From assembly GCF_009796745.1 (NCBI RefSeq), contig NZ_CP047024.1, forward strand, positions 3,658,001-3,722,000: DNA of 64,000 nt, read 5' to 3'. The position numbers and the translations under genes are program-made. Source of the stretch: Paraglaciecola sp. L1A13. GTDB lineage: Bacteria; Pseudomonadota; Gammaproteobacteria; Enterobacterales; Alteromonadaceae. Numbering within the stretch: the stretch's first letter is position 1; the number at the start of each line of letters is the position of its first letter. Positions 14,694 to 24,018 of this stretch are shown here, piece by piece. The notes beneath the pieces were generated by a model, which had not been told where the DNA came from, ran no database searches, and worked only from the letters and a program-made list of their open reading frames with translations.

Positions 14694-16799
14694 ATGAAAA
14701 CCTATTACCTCGTTCCTATTACAGCGGCTTTAACTATCGCTTCTAACGTCAATGCAGAAGCGCAAAGCGAAGAATGGAACATCTCCCCGGTAGGAAGCTC
14801 ATTAATGGTGCACGGAGGCACAGGATTAATACAAACCCCTACCTCACGCATGCTGGCAGAAGGCGATTTACGCCTTAACTACACCGATAATGACGAATAC
14901 CGCTTTTGGTCCGCAACGTTGCAATTATTCCCGTGGATGCAAACAACGGTTCGCTACACAGATGTACGCACACAGCTTTACAGCCCATTCCCTGGGTTTA
15001 GTGGCGATCAAACACTTAAAGACAAAGGAATCGATGTCAAATTTCGCCTATTAGAAGAAAGTTACTATCTACCTGAACTTTCAGTTGGCTTTCGTGACTT
15101 TGGCGGAACCGGCTTTTTTGAAAGTGAGTTTATTGGTTTAAGTAAACAAGCAGGTAACTTTAACTTCCATGTCAACATGGGTTGGGGTTACTTAGGCACA
15201 TCAGGCAACGTTTCCAACCCGTTTTGTGAAGCATCTGATAGCTACTGCGATCGTCCAGGTGGATTCACTGGCAATGGCGGAAAAATTGATTATCAACGTT
15301 TTTTTAAAGGCCCTGCCTCGCTCTTTGGTGGTATTGAATATCAAACGCCGTGGGAACCATTAAGACTCAAACTAGAGTACGAGGGCAATAATTACATTAA
15401 CGACAGAGCCGGTAGCTTAACGCAAGATAGCAAATGGAATTTTGGCGCCAATTACAGCTGGAATGATTTTGATTTTAGCCTCAATTATCAGCGAGGCAAT
15501 ACCATTGGCTTTGGTGTGAGCTATAACTTTAATTTGCACACGCTTTCACAAATAAAGGTCGACAAACCACCTCGCCCGCTAAGCAATGACAAAAATGAAT
15601 TTGGCGTAACAGACATAAATAGCCAACGTTTAACGCAAGATTTGTACTATCAAGCAGGATTTGCACTAAGCACCTCACATATCAAAGACAACGAGGTGAC
15701 TATTTTTGGTCAACAGACTAGCTATAGGTACGAAGATGAAGCGACGGAGCGTGTGGGTCGGATCTTAGCGTCTGAGCTTCCTGAAAGCGTAGACACCTAT
15801 CGTATTGTAAATACTGCTGGTTCAGTACCTATGGTAGAAACCGTCGTTGACGCACAAGAATTTAAACGCCAAGCAAGGTATGAAACTCTTGAGCCGAACC
15901 TAGCAGAAAGCTACAAACGAGAAGACATAAGTCAGGATAGTTTAGACCACTACAACCCTAAAAATACGAGCGGTTTCTTCACCGGAATAGAAGCATTTTG
16001 GATCCAAACCTTTGGTAATCCAGAAGAATTCTATTTGTATCAGGCAGGGGTTATGGTCAATGGTGGCTATAGCTTTGACGGGAAAACGAGTGTAGCGGGC
16101 ACAATCAAAGCTAACTTATTGCAAAACTTCGATAAGTTTAATTTTACCACAGACAGAGCCCCAAGCACGCTTCCTCGCGTAAGAACAAATATCAGAGAAT
16201 ACGTGTCTGGTAGCGATATCACCATGGAGAACCTCTATTTACATTGGAACGATAGAATCGCCGAAAATCTATATGCCCAAGTTTACGGTGGCTATTTAGA
16301 AACCATGTATGGCGGTGTAGGCGGTGAATTACTCTATCGCCCAGTAGACAGCAACTTAGCCTTTGGTTTTGACATCAACTATGTACAACAGCGCTCTTGG
16401 GACAACGACTTAGATTTCTTTGATTACAAAGTACTAACAGGGCATGCAAATGTATTTTGGCAGCCTGAGTTCTTGCCTGATACGCTTCTTACTGTGAAGG
16501 TTGGCCAGTACCTAGCGAAAGATAAAGGTGTAACCATAGATTTTGCTAAGCGCTTCGACAGCGGCATTGTTGTAGGTGCGTATGCAGCCATAACCAATGT
16601 CAGTTCAGAAGAATACGGAGAAGGTAGCTTTACCAAAGGTTTCTACCTTTCTATTCCGTTTGATTTGTTCTCGCTTAAACCAGCCAAAGGAAGCGGTAAA
16701 ATCCCATGGATCCCGATCTCTCGTGATGGTGGCCAAGCGCTTAACAGACCTATTGAGTTATTCGGTACAACAAACGAACGCTCGCCATTCGCAAGATAA
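14694..16799 (+). CDS. gfcD: GfcD/YjbH family outer-membrane exopolysaccharide protein
   Basis: About 701 residues, with a signal peptide (MKTYYLVPITAALTIASNVNA). The start at ATG 14694 has AAGAG 5 nt upstream; the ATG at 14670 that overlaps gfcC would add a charged lead-in before the signal. The conserved YjbH opening is present (HGGTGLIQTPTSRMLAEGDLRLNYT, SATLQLFPWMQTTVRYTDV), followed by long alternating β-strand sequence and a C-terminal barrel ending VSIPF-like (FYLSIPFDLFS). The family is predicted to form a double β-barrel in the outer membrane for polysaccharide secretion. Last gene of the operon, followed by a hairpin. Confidence 0.9.
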   Translation: MKTYYLVPITAALTIASNVNAEAQSEEWNISPVGSSLMVHGGTGLIQTPTSRMLAEGDLRLNYTDNDEYRFWSATLQLFPWMQTTVRYTDVRTQLYSPFPGFSGDQTLKDKGIDVKFRLLEESYYLPELSVGFRDFGGTGFFESEFIGLSKQAGNFNFHVNMGWGYLGTSGNVSNPFCEASDSYCDRPGGFTGNGGKIDYQRFFKGPASLFGGIEYQTPWEPLRLKLEYEGNNYINDRAGSLTQDSKWNFGANYSWNDFDFSLNYQRGNTIGFGVSYNFNLHTLSQIKVDKPPRPLSNDKNEFGVTDINSQRLTQDLYYQAGFALSTSHIKDNEVTIFGQQTSYRYEDEATERVGRILASELPESVDTYRIVNTAGSVPMVETVVDAQEFKRQARYETLEPNLAESYKREDISQDSLDHYNPKNTSGFFTGIEAFWIQTFGNPEEFYLYQAGVMVNGGYSFDGKTSVAGTIKANLLQNFDKFNFTTDRAPSTLPRVRTNIREYVSGSDITMENLYLHWNDRIAENLYAQVYGGYLETMYGGVGGELLYRPVDSNLAFGFDINYVQQRSWDNDLDFFDYKVLTGHANVFWQPEFLPDTLLTVKVGQYLAKDKGVTIDFAKRFDSGIVVGAYAAITNVSSEEYGEGSFTKGFYLSIPFDLFSLKPAKGSGKIPWIPISRDGGQALNRPIELFGTTNERSPFAR

Positions 16800-16812
16800 T
16801 ATTTTATCTAAT

Positions 16813-16850
16813 TTGGTAGCAGCTTAGATTTAGGCTGCTACCAATCATTT
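16813..16850 (+). terminator. Terminator hairpin after gfcD
   Basis: TTGGTAGCAGC (16813-16823) pairs perfectly with GCTGCTACCAA (16834-16844), with a T-rich but imperfect tail (TCATTTGTATTT). Confidence 0.6.
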
Positions 16851-16960
16851 GTATTTAGAATTGCAGAAGGTTGGCTATCAAAAAATACGAAGGTTTAATG
16901 TACGCGAATAGAACGAAATTTGTTGCGTATAGATTAGAAGTAACGAGCACTAAGAATACC

Positions 16961-17827
16961 TTACCAATGCTTGCTGAACGATCCGTCACGTTTTAAAAGC
17001 CCATCGATTATCCCACAAGCCATAAATTTTATACGTTGCAATCTATCTGTTTGTAAAAGTGCATTAGCAAAAAAACGGATCGGCATACACAGAAGATTAC
17101 GAGCTTTCCAATACCAAGGTACATAACCTCTGCGGCTTAAAATCAGAATATTGCGAAACTGGTAATACAGTCGAACAGGCGAACCAACTTTATAGGTCAC
17201 TCCGGCAAATTTACGGCGTGCATCACCGAGTTGGTGAACCATTTCAACCTTCTCTGCAATCGCCACCATCTGGTTTTGTTGCTTTGCGCGCCAACACCAT
17301 TCATGATCAACGCCGTCAATAAATAACGACTCATCCTTAAGCCCAATACTTTCAAGCTTAGCCAAGTCAATCATCATGCCCGAAGATATAATTTGTGTGA
17401 CACAAACCAAATCTTCATAAACAGATATCTCACGTTGAACACGAGGCTTTATTGTCTTATCAGTAAAAGAACAGATAATGCGCGGGCCAATGGCTACAAG
17501 TGGCCTATTTTCGACCCTAGAAGCCACCATGAGTGATGACAAGCGAAAAGCGAAGTCATTATCTATCGAGCTATCTTGATCGAGCAGAATACCATACTCA
17601 CAATTGGCCGTTTTTAAATCACGTAAGCCGATATTGTGTGCTGCGGCAATGCCAATATTATTTGGGAAATGATGGTAATGAAGGTTTTCATGGACTAAAT
17701 CTAATTCTGTTGGCACGGGTGAATTATCGACAATACTTATTACCTCAACCTGCTCAATAATACTCAGCAACAGGGGAAGAGTCTGGGCTAGCTCGGGTTT
17801 ATATAAGATTATTGTCGCGCCAATCAC
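16961..17827 (-). CDS. Family 2 glycosyltransferase, rhamnosyltransferase-like
   Basis: A 288-residue GT-A enzyme with no signal peptide. N-terminal GATIILYKPELAQTLPLLLSI and IVDNS, the metal-binding segment GILLDQDSSID, and FIDGVDHEWCWRAKQQN near residue 190 match GT2 enzymes of the RfbF/rhamnosyltransferase type. The likely donor is dTDP- or GDP-rhamnose, which is only an inference. GTG start at 17827 overlaps the stop of the upstream glycosyltransferase (GTGA), so the two are coupled. Confidence 0.82.
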   Translation of the reverse strand: MIGATIILYKPELAQTLPLLLSIIEQVEVISIVDNSPVPTELDLVHENLHYHHFPNNIGIAAAHNIGLRDLKTANCEYGILLDQDSSIDNDFAFRLSSLMVASRVENRPLVAIGPRIICSFTDKTIKPRVQREISVYEDLVCVTQIISSGMMIDLAKLESIGLKDESLFIDGVDHEWCWRAKQQNQMVAIAEKVEMVHQLGDARRKFAGVTYKVGSPVRLYYQFRNILILSRRGYVPWYWKARNLLCMPIRFFANALLQTDRLQRIKFMACGIIDGLLKRDGSFSKHW

Positions 17828-18720
17828 TCGTGCTTAACTCGTTTATTTAGAAGATATCGGTCTAATTTGTAAGCTAGTTTAACAAGTTTCGCAGGCATTA
17901 ACCGTAATATTAATACACTACAAGCGTAAACAATATTACCCACTCCATAGCGATTCAACACTTTCATGGTGTAAAAGCGCGCTTTAAACTCGTTTAAAGA
18001 CTTGCTGTAGCCTCTGCGCTTATAGAAATCGTTAACCCGTCTAAACTCTAAAAGCTTATCGGGTAAATTAGCAAACTTAAAACCCGCCGCCGCTAAATCA
18101 GCCCAAAAGAAATAATCTTGGGTATTTTTTAAGTCACTACGATAACGATAGCCTTGCTCAAATACACTAAAGCGGATGGCAACCGTAGGATGATTAATAG
18201 AACAACGCTTGGGCAAAAAACGCATAATTTCGTGATGCTTTAAAGGCAGCTTACGCTGACCTACTTTCTCGCCTTGCTCATTGATCTCTACCAAGCCGCT
18301 GCCAAGTACAGAAATACTTGGATTCTTTTGTAAAAAATCAATTTGCTTCTCTAATCTATTCTCAATAGAGATATCATCTGCATCCATTCTAAAGAAGTAC
18401 TTAGCTGATTTAACATTTTCTAATGACCATTCAATTACGAAGTTCATGCACTGGCTTAAGCCGACATTATGCTCGGCCTGAACCAATTGAACGTTGTTAT
18501 GCTCGTTAGCTATTTTAAATAGAAATGCTCGAATATTTAGTGGAATTTCACCATCGATGACAATTACATAAAGAAAATCTAGATAGGATTGCGTCAATAA
18601 GCTGTTAATAGCCTCCTCGACCCACTCCAATCGGTCACCTGCATACACTCCCATAGCAACGATTGAATCGAAGGAACTAATTTTTGCTGTTTCATGGATA
18701 ATTTTAAATGAATTACTCAA
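17824..18720 (-). CDS. Family 2 glycosyltransferase
   Basis: A 298-residue GT2 enzyme: MGVYAGDRLEWVEEAINSLLTQSYLDFLYVIVIDG at the N-terminus, the NVGLSQCMNF motif, a DxD metal site in YFFRMDADDIS and the acceptor region NTQDYFFWADLAAAGF. The C-terminal VYACSVLILRLMPAKLVKLAYKL is amphipathic and may touch the membrane. No ATG fits the start; TTG at 18720, with AAAGG 12 nt upstream, keeps the whole domain. It is coupled to the rhamnosyltransferase-like gene downstream. The sugar specificity is unknown. Confidence 0.85.
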   Translation of the reverse strand: MSNSFKIIHETAKISSFDSIVAMGVYAGDRLEWVEEAINSLLTQSYLDFLYVIVIDGEIPLNIRAFLFKIANEHNNVQLVQAEHNVGLSQCMNFVIEWSLENVKSAKYFFRMDADDISIENRLEKQIDFLQKNPSISVLGSGLVEINEQGEKVGQRKLPLKHHEIMRFLPKRCSINHPTVAIRFSVFEQGYRYRSDLKNTQDYFFWADLAAAGFKFANLPDKLLEFRRVNDFYKRRGYSKSLNEFKARFYTMKVLNRYGVGNIVYACSVLILRLMPAKLVKLAYKLDRYLLNKRVKHE

Positions 18721-18893
18721 CTTGGAAAGCGACCTTTATTTGTGTTTTTATTTTACCGCAAGCCACTATGGTTGTCGTCTCGCCGAGAGGTGGAATTTTG
18801 ACGGCGAAGTATAGCAAATTTATTTATCAAAGTACTAAAAGTGATCTTTTGTCCGATATTAGCAATTAACTGTGTGGTGACTGAATAAGGATA

Positions 18894-20162
18894 TTAATTG
18901 TTAAATTGATGCTCGAGAAAGTCTGGTAGACTTCGAAGCTGAGTTATAAAATTTTGAATTGCCTTAGCTTTGACTGATTCATCACCTGGGATCAAGGTTT
19001 TATAATGCGCGTAGTATAGGTCAACGTCTCTACGAGTCGCTTTCTTGAATTCCTCGATATCTGAGATATTGACCTTTATCTGTAACTCTTTGGACAAAAA
19101 TTCAAACAACTCATTGTAATTTAAAAGACTTATAGCCGAACCATGGGCAGTCCTGTTACTTCGTTTTGGTACAAATAACGAAGGTAAGGTGATCACTGCG
19201 GTAAAAAACATAAACTTAGTGACTCTTGCTTCAAGCATCGCATTAAACACCGCGGGGCTTTTAGGCCGTCTAGCTATGATATAAATGTCGGCAGACAACT
19301 CACCAAGTAACTCCAACACATGTAAAGCTCCTCCTTCAGCAAAGACGATTTCCTCGGCCCCTTTATAAGTTTGAAGCTGTTGAAGCAAAGTATGCTGCTC
19401 TGGATAAAAAATATGGAATCCATTTCGTTTAAACACAGCCTCTAAAGTTGACTCCCCCGCAAAAGCACCCCGAAGAGAAAAGTGAGTACGGCTCACATAT
19501 ACTTTTTTATGGTTATGCACATTCGAGACGATGCCATTACGCTTTTCACAACGAAGAAGATAAGATTTGTAACTATCATTAATTGGCACTGGTGACCGAA
19601 AATGACTCGCTTGTTGGGGTATATCGAGTGATTCAAAAGATTTAGCAGAAAACAAAAACTTAATTTTGCTTTTTGGTATTCCTAAATAATGTAAGGTTTC
19701 TTTGAATATCGGCGGTAATTTGTAGTTGAGTCGTTGAATGAAATTCAGCTTTTTCGTGTTTTGAGGTAAGAATATTACGCCCCGATAATTTACATTGTTC
19801 TTTTTTTCTTGCGTCTCATAGGCCCAGGTACGATGTATACTTTCAGCTAAAAAGTGTCCGAAGTTTTTAAATATAGGGCCGCCAAAAAGATAGCGTCCTT
19901 TTTGATGCGACAATTTACCGGACCATTGCTGCATGTAAGTGAGATCGGTAACGGTTTCTAGACTAGCTTTTGAACTGTGCACAGCGCTCCATCGACACTG
20001 AAGAAATTTTTCATCTAGCCTCGAGCTTTTCACGCCCCCTTTAACATTATTTGGATTGCTATTTGGCGCCAAAGGTATAACGACTGCATTTTGTAATTCA
20101 CATAAGTCTGCAGACGCAGACTTATGATTATAATGAGAAGCACCGCTCGGATTTTTTGTCAT
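18894..20162 (-). CDS. GT61 (DUF563) family glycosyltransferase
   Basis: A 422-residue soluble protein. The DUF563/GT61 signature can be followed: FGGPIFKNFGHFLAESIHRTW near residue 95, KVYVSRTHFSLRGAF near 220, FHIFYPEQHTLLQQLQTYKGAEEIVFAEGGALHVLELLG near 250-290. GT61 enzymes add pentose or hexose residues to glycans. The donor here is unknown. It is followed 12 bp upstream on the map by the tandem GT2 gene and is transcribed with it, upstream to downstream: 21935 to 18894. Confidence 0.7.
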   Translation of the reverse strand: MTKNPSGASHYNHKSASADLCELQNAVVIPLAPNSNPNNVKGGVKSSRLDEKFLQCRWSAVHSSKASLETVTDLTYMQQWSGKLSHQKGRYLFGGPIFKNFGHFLAESIHRTWAYETQEKKNNVNYRGVIFLPQNTKKLNFIQRLNYKLPPIFKETLHYLGIPKSKIKFLFSAKSFESLDIPQQASHFRSPVPINDSYKSYLLRCEKRNGIVSNVHNHKKVYVSRTHFSLRGAFAGESTLEAVFKRNGFHIFYPEQHTLLQQLQTYKGAEEIVFAEGGALHVLELLGELSADIYIIARRPKSPAVFNAMLEARVTKFMFFTAVITLPSLFVPKRSNRTAHGSAISLLNYNELFEFLSKELQIKVNISDIEEFKKATRRDVDLYYAHYKTLIPGDESVKAKAIQNFITQLRSLPDFLEHQFNN

Positions 20163-20174
20163 ACTTGCTATTAA

Positions 20175-21935
20175 CTAATCTTTTATCGAAAAATTTTCGA
20201 ATCGCAGGGTCAAATTCGGATTATAAGCTGGGTCATCATTTATGATATCAGCCCATGTAGACTGCAAGTAAGTTAACTCGTTTTCAAAACGCTCTCGCTT
20301 TATAGATGTATCGTCTGCACCTCGCGATACTGATTCATGATGAAATAGTTCAGCCTCTGCACAGTAAAGATTACGCCGACCTAACGCCAGGATCCGAAGA
20401 CAGAAATCAACATCATTAAATGCCACCGTCAGATCTTTCTCGTTCAGTCCGCCTACGGCGTCAAAGTCTACTTTTTTTATGAGCAAACAGGCCGCTGTCA
20501 CAGCGCTGTAATTATGTGTTGCCGCTAGACGATTAAGGTAACCAGGGTGATATCGAGGAAAATATTTATGGGCGTGACCAGCCCCACCACCATAGCCCAT
20601 TACTACACCAGCATGTTGTATGCGAGTGTCAGGGTATAATAATTTAGCACCTACACAACCAATATCAGAACGAATAGCCTGCCCAACCATGTCAGCTAAC
20701 CAATTAGCACTAATGACCTCAATATCATTGTTAATAAGCCCTACTATCTCGCCCTTTGCATGACGTACGGCAAAATTATTGATAGCCGAATAATTAAATT
20801 CGTAAGGATAAGATAATACGCTAACTTTAGGCTCGGAACGTTGTAGTGTTTCAAAGTACGCTAAGGCATCTTGATCATCTGAATTATTATCGATTAAAAG
20901 AATTTCAAAATTTTGATAACTGGTTTTTGCTAAAATAGAAGTAATACAGGTTTGCACTAAATCCTTGGCATTTTTAGTAGGGATCACCAAAGTAACCAGA
21001 GGATGAGACTCTTTATGCCATTCGAGTTTTGCCACAGAACTCGCTTCGCCTTTGGCAACCACAAATTCCGTTCGATTAAGCTTTGCTAACTCCTTATGCC
21101 ATTGCATTGGCTTATTAGAAGTTTGATGAAGTAAACATAGAGGTATGTGATTAACCGATACTTTTCTGTCTTGAAGGTAACTATAAGACATCCAAAGCGC
21201 AATCGAGCTTAATCCTTGATTGATAATAACAAAATGCACAAACTGATTAATAATGTCAGCCCCTTGCAAAAAGACACCAGTCCTTACATAACCAGTCGTT
21301 AGCTGAAGGTCAGGGTTCCAAGCGGGGAAAAACTCGGCTATATGTCGTTTTCCTGAGCTATCATAACTATCGATATCGCAATAAAGTATCTTGGCGATCT
21401 TATTTTCAACTTGCAAATAATGAGCGAAAACACTAACCGCAGATGAATGAAGAATGTCCCCCCCTCTTAATACCAGCAAGGGTGACGAATCTAACTCATC
21501 TAACAAATGTTCGATTTTGCCAACAAATTTATCTGACGCACCCGCAAACTGAGCCAAGTAATGCTCAACCAAAGACTTTTCACCAGTCAAATAAATTGCT
21601 CGTATACCGGTATTTGCCAGTGTCATTTTTATGGAGCGAAGGTCATCAACAGACTGACCACTCAAAGCAATACAACAGTTAGCTTTGACATAAGAAATCC
21701 TAGCAGCGGATATCTTTTCAATTTCTATAGATTGCCTAACGATCGTTTTAATATACAGTTTTTGTAATTTCTGCGGAGTGGGAAAACCGTAGAACAACCC
21801 AGATTTCTGTAAACTACGACTATATAAATTAAACAGCCAGAGATTTTGGCGCATTTTTTTTCTGGTTTCTGCTGGAAAAACGCCAACAAAAAATTTAATT
21901 GTCGACATAACTTGTTTCATTATTTTTTTATTCAA
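20175..21935 (-). CDS. Two-domain family 2 glycosyltransferase, first domain degenerate
   Basis: A 586-residue protein. The C-terminal half (about 310-560) is an intact GT2 domain: PLVTLVIPTKNAKDLVQTCITSI, ILLIDNNSDD, VGLINNDIEVIS (metal site) and FNDVDFCLRILALGRRNLY. The N-terminal half carries the remains of a second GT-A unit: ILYCDIDSYDSSGKRHIAEFFPAWNPDLQLTTGYV aligns with the usual 'YSDEDxxD...HFKPDWNPDLLLS' block, but the DED metal motif has become DIDS. It probably keeps one active site and one structural or binding unit. Such proteins extend O-antigen or capsule repeat units. Confidence 0.8.
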   Translation of the reverse strand: MNKKIMKQVMSTIKFFVGVFPAETRKKMRQNLWLFNLYSRSLQKSGLFYGFPTPQKLQKLYIKTIVRQSIEIEKISAARISYVKANCCIALSGQSVDDLRSIKMTLANTGIRAIYLTGEKSLVEHYLAQFAGASDKFVGKIEHLLDELDSSPLLVLRGGDILHSSAVSVFAHYLQVENKIAKILYCDIDSYDSSGKRHIAEFFPAWNPDLQLTTGYVRTGVFLQGADIINQFVHFVIINQGLSSIALWMSYSYLQDRKVSVNHIPLCLLHQTSNKPMQWHKELAKLNRTEFVVAKGEASSVAKLEWHKESHPLVTLVIPTKNAKDLVQTCITSILAKTSYQNFEILLIDNNSDDQDALAYFETLQRSEPKVSVLSYPYEFNYSAINNFAVRHAKGEIVGLINNDIEVISANWLADMVGQAIRSDIGCVGAKLLYPDTRIQHAGVVMGYGGGAGHAHKYFPRYHPGYLNRLAATHNYSAVTAACLLIKKVDFDAVGGLNEKDLTVAFNDVDFCLRILALGRRNLYCAEAELFHHESVSRGADDTSIKRERFENELTYLQSTWADIINDDPAYNPNLTLRFENFSIKD

Positions 21936-22767
21936 AAGTCTTTTCTTTTTAAATTATCGACTAGCCAATGCCTCGGATCATACTACCCGATTTGCTTAGA
22001 AACCCACCTTAGTAAGGAATCATCAAGCCAACAGCGCACGTCTAACTCTTGGTTAAGGGATTATTTTTTATGCTAAATCCCAATCAAATGATACAGGACC
22101 ATATAACTATTTAAAGCGAAAGCCAGGTATAGAACACTTTAGTGACCAAGATTGAAAATACAGAACGTATAGGTAAACGCTAAAAAACATATGAATTGTA
22201 TGTAATTCATACACAGAAATTTAGGGACAATCCCACGTACATACGCAGTAAGCAATAACGTCTTCAATTCGCAATGGTAGCTCACACGAGCCAAAAACAA
22301 GTTTAAACGAAATGCATATAATTTGCAGTATGAACTACTTAGCATTTACCGATAGTTAGGTATAATGATTAGGTATGACATCGGCTAACAATCACTACAC
22401 CACTGTACCTGAGGATATGATCAATACTCTTGCGAATGGATAAAATACTCTATATGGTTCTGCACCTCTTTTTTCGAGTAGATTGCACATAAATTTGGAC
22501 ATAGGGTTAGCATTAATAAAGACAAAATTTAAAGAATTAACATGTGTTAAATGCAGAACAATCGAGCGATATATCCAGATTTGCAATGAGAACGGTAGCC
22601 TAGATAACAAAGCATGAGTATTCTAGAAACCTTAACTCCAGCGAATTAAAAACGCTTTGAAAGCTTAAAAATTTAAGCCGGCTTAAAAATTCAATAAAGA
22701 GGCAATATATATTGGTAAAACTAATAGTCTCTTTGCGGAAAAATCTACAGTTTTTGGTAATTAAACA
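21936..22767. other. AT-rich intergenic region between divergent glycosyltransferase operons
   Basis: These 832 bp contain only short open frames (22139-22345 and 22395-22610, minus strand) with no recognisable homology or ribosome-binding sites. It must hold the divergent promoters for the 21935 and 22768 genes. The base composition matches the AT-rich genes to its right, and no JUMPStart or IS remnants were seen. Confidence 0.5.
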
Positions 22768-24009
22768 ATGAATATAGCTATTTTGATGATGCAGAAAAAT
22801 GAAAATGAGTTACTTAAAAAATGGATAACTTATCATTCATATTTAGTAGGGAGTTCAAATTTATTTATCTTTGACAATGGCAGTACAAATAACCAAGTTA
22901 TTGAACAATTAACAAATTTTGAGAATAAGGAAGTCAATGTACTCTGGGACTTTAATAAGAAGTCAGATTATGAGCAAAGAGGCTCTATATTCTGTGACAA
23001 AATAAAAAGTTTAGATAAAGAAGATTTTTATGATTTTTACATGGTAATAGACTGCGATGAGTTCTTAGGAACAGTAGACGAAGAAGGTAATATTTGCTTT
23101 GACCCATTGTCTCTTGAGTATAGTCTTTTAAATTACCAAAGTAATAATGAGTTATTGATGATTGATAGCCAATATTATAATTCTAGTATCAGTCCATTCT
23201 GGTTTAACAAACAGCCTTACCGCAAATGTTTCTTTAAAAAAAATACAATCGCTAAACTAGACCAAGGTTTCCATCATGGCCAAGTAACGACATCAGACAA
23301 AGAAATTAGAACTAACTTAGTCCATATACATTTCCACAACAAGCCATATGAAATAGCTAAAACACATGCCAAAGAAAAGCTTACCGGACGGGTATCAAAT
23401 TTCAACTTAGACTATCTAAAAAATTACAATGGTAAAGGTTTCCACCTTGTAAGATTTTTCTTACAAACAGAAGAAGAGTATATACAGAATCAAGTTACGT
23501 TAAACCATATAAAATCTATGTCGCTATATCATAAATTAAAACAGCTTAATTTAGATTGGCCTTTCTCTAGTACTATTAATGAAACTAGAGAAAAGTTAGG
23601 CCTGACTGATGATGACGATAGTTTCGAAAAAGTCCTCCCTAAATTTAGAGGGTCAATTGACTATATTGCTTTCGAAGGTGAATACCTCAAAATTAGAGGT
23701 TGGGGCCTTGTAAACTACAGTCGTCCGATAAGATACATATTCCTTCAGTTAACAAACCGAAGTCGATTCAGATTTGAAATAATCGAACGAGTAATCCGTG
23801 AGGACGTAAACGAGATGTTAAATGTAAGAGGAGGGGCATTAGGTTTTTCTGCCAGGTTGAAGCGCTCTGATTTAGAAGACTTAACGGATGTCACGGCTAG
23901 TACAGCAATAGTGACATTCCTAAACTCTGAATGCGCCTATTTTAAATTTGATATGCAAAAAAAGCATAAAGAATTTAATTATTTTTCGCCAAACAATTTA
24001 GCAGGCTAG
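22768..24009 (+). CDS. Glycosyltransferase (GT2/GT92-like) with C-terminal GW accessory domain
   Basis: A 413-residue protein. Residues 1-270 resemble the Glyco_tranf_2_4 / GT92 group: MQKNENELLKKWITYHSYLVGSSNLFIFDNGS at the start, a YMVIDCDEFL metal motif near residue 95, and HFHNKPYEIA around 190. Residues about 290-375 form a separate segment (RGSIDYIAFEG, IRGWGLVNYSRP, IREDVNEML, GALGFSARL) that recurs in the acyltransferase at 25160 and the glycosyltransferase at 30327. Low-GC codon use, with A/T in third positions, contrasts with ugd and kpsM. First of three genes on the plus strand, spaced 9 and 52 bp. Confidence 0.7.
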   Translation: MNIAILMMQKNENELLKKWITYHSYLVGSSNLFIFDNGSTNNQVIEQLTNFENKEVNVLWDFNKKSDYEQRGSIFCDKIKSLDKEDFYDFYMVIDCDEFLGTVDEEGNICFDPLSLEYSLLNYQSNNELLMIDSQYYNSSISPFWFNKQPYRKCFFKKNTIAKLDQGFHHGQVTTSDKEIRTNLVHIHFHNKPYEIAKTHAKEKLTGRVSNFNLDYLKNYNGKGFHLVRFFLQTEEEYIQNQVTLNHIKSMSLYHKLKQLNLDWPFSSTINETREKLGLTDDDDSFEKVLPKFRGSIDYIAFEGEYLKIRGWGLVNYSRPIRYIFLQLTNRSRFRFEIIERVIREDVNEMLNVRGGALGFSARLKRSDLEDLTDVTASTAIVTFLNSECAYFKFDMQKKHKEFNYFSPNNLAG

Positions 24010-24018
24010 CACTAAGTC

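Noticed and set aside
22139..22610. Two short minus-strand open frames in the glycosyltransferase intergenic region
   Set aside because: They are AT-rich with no homology, no ribosome-binding site and Cys/Leu-rich composition of the sort found in random frames.
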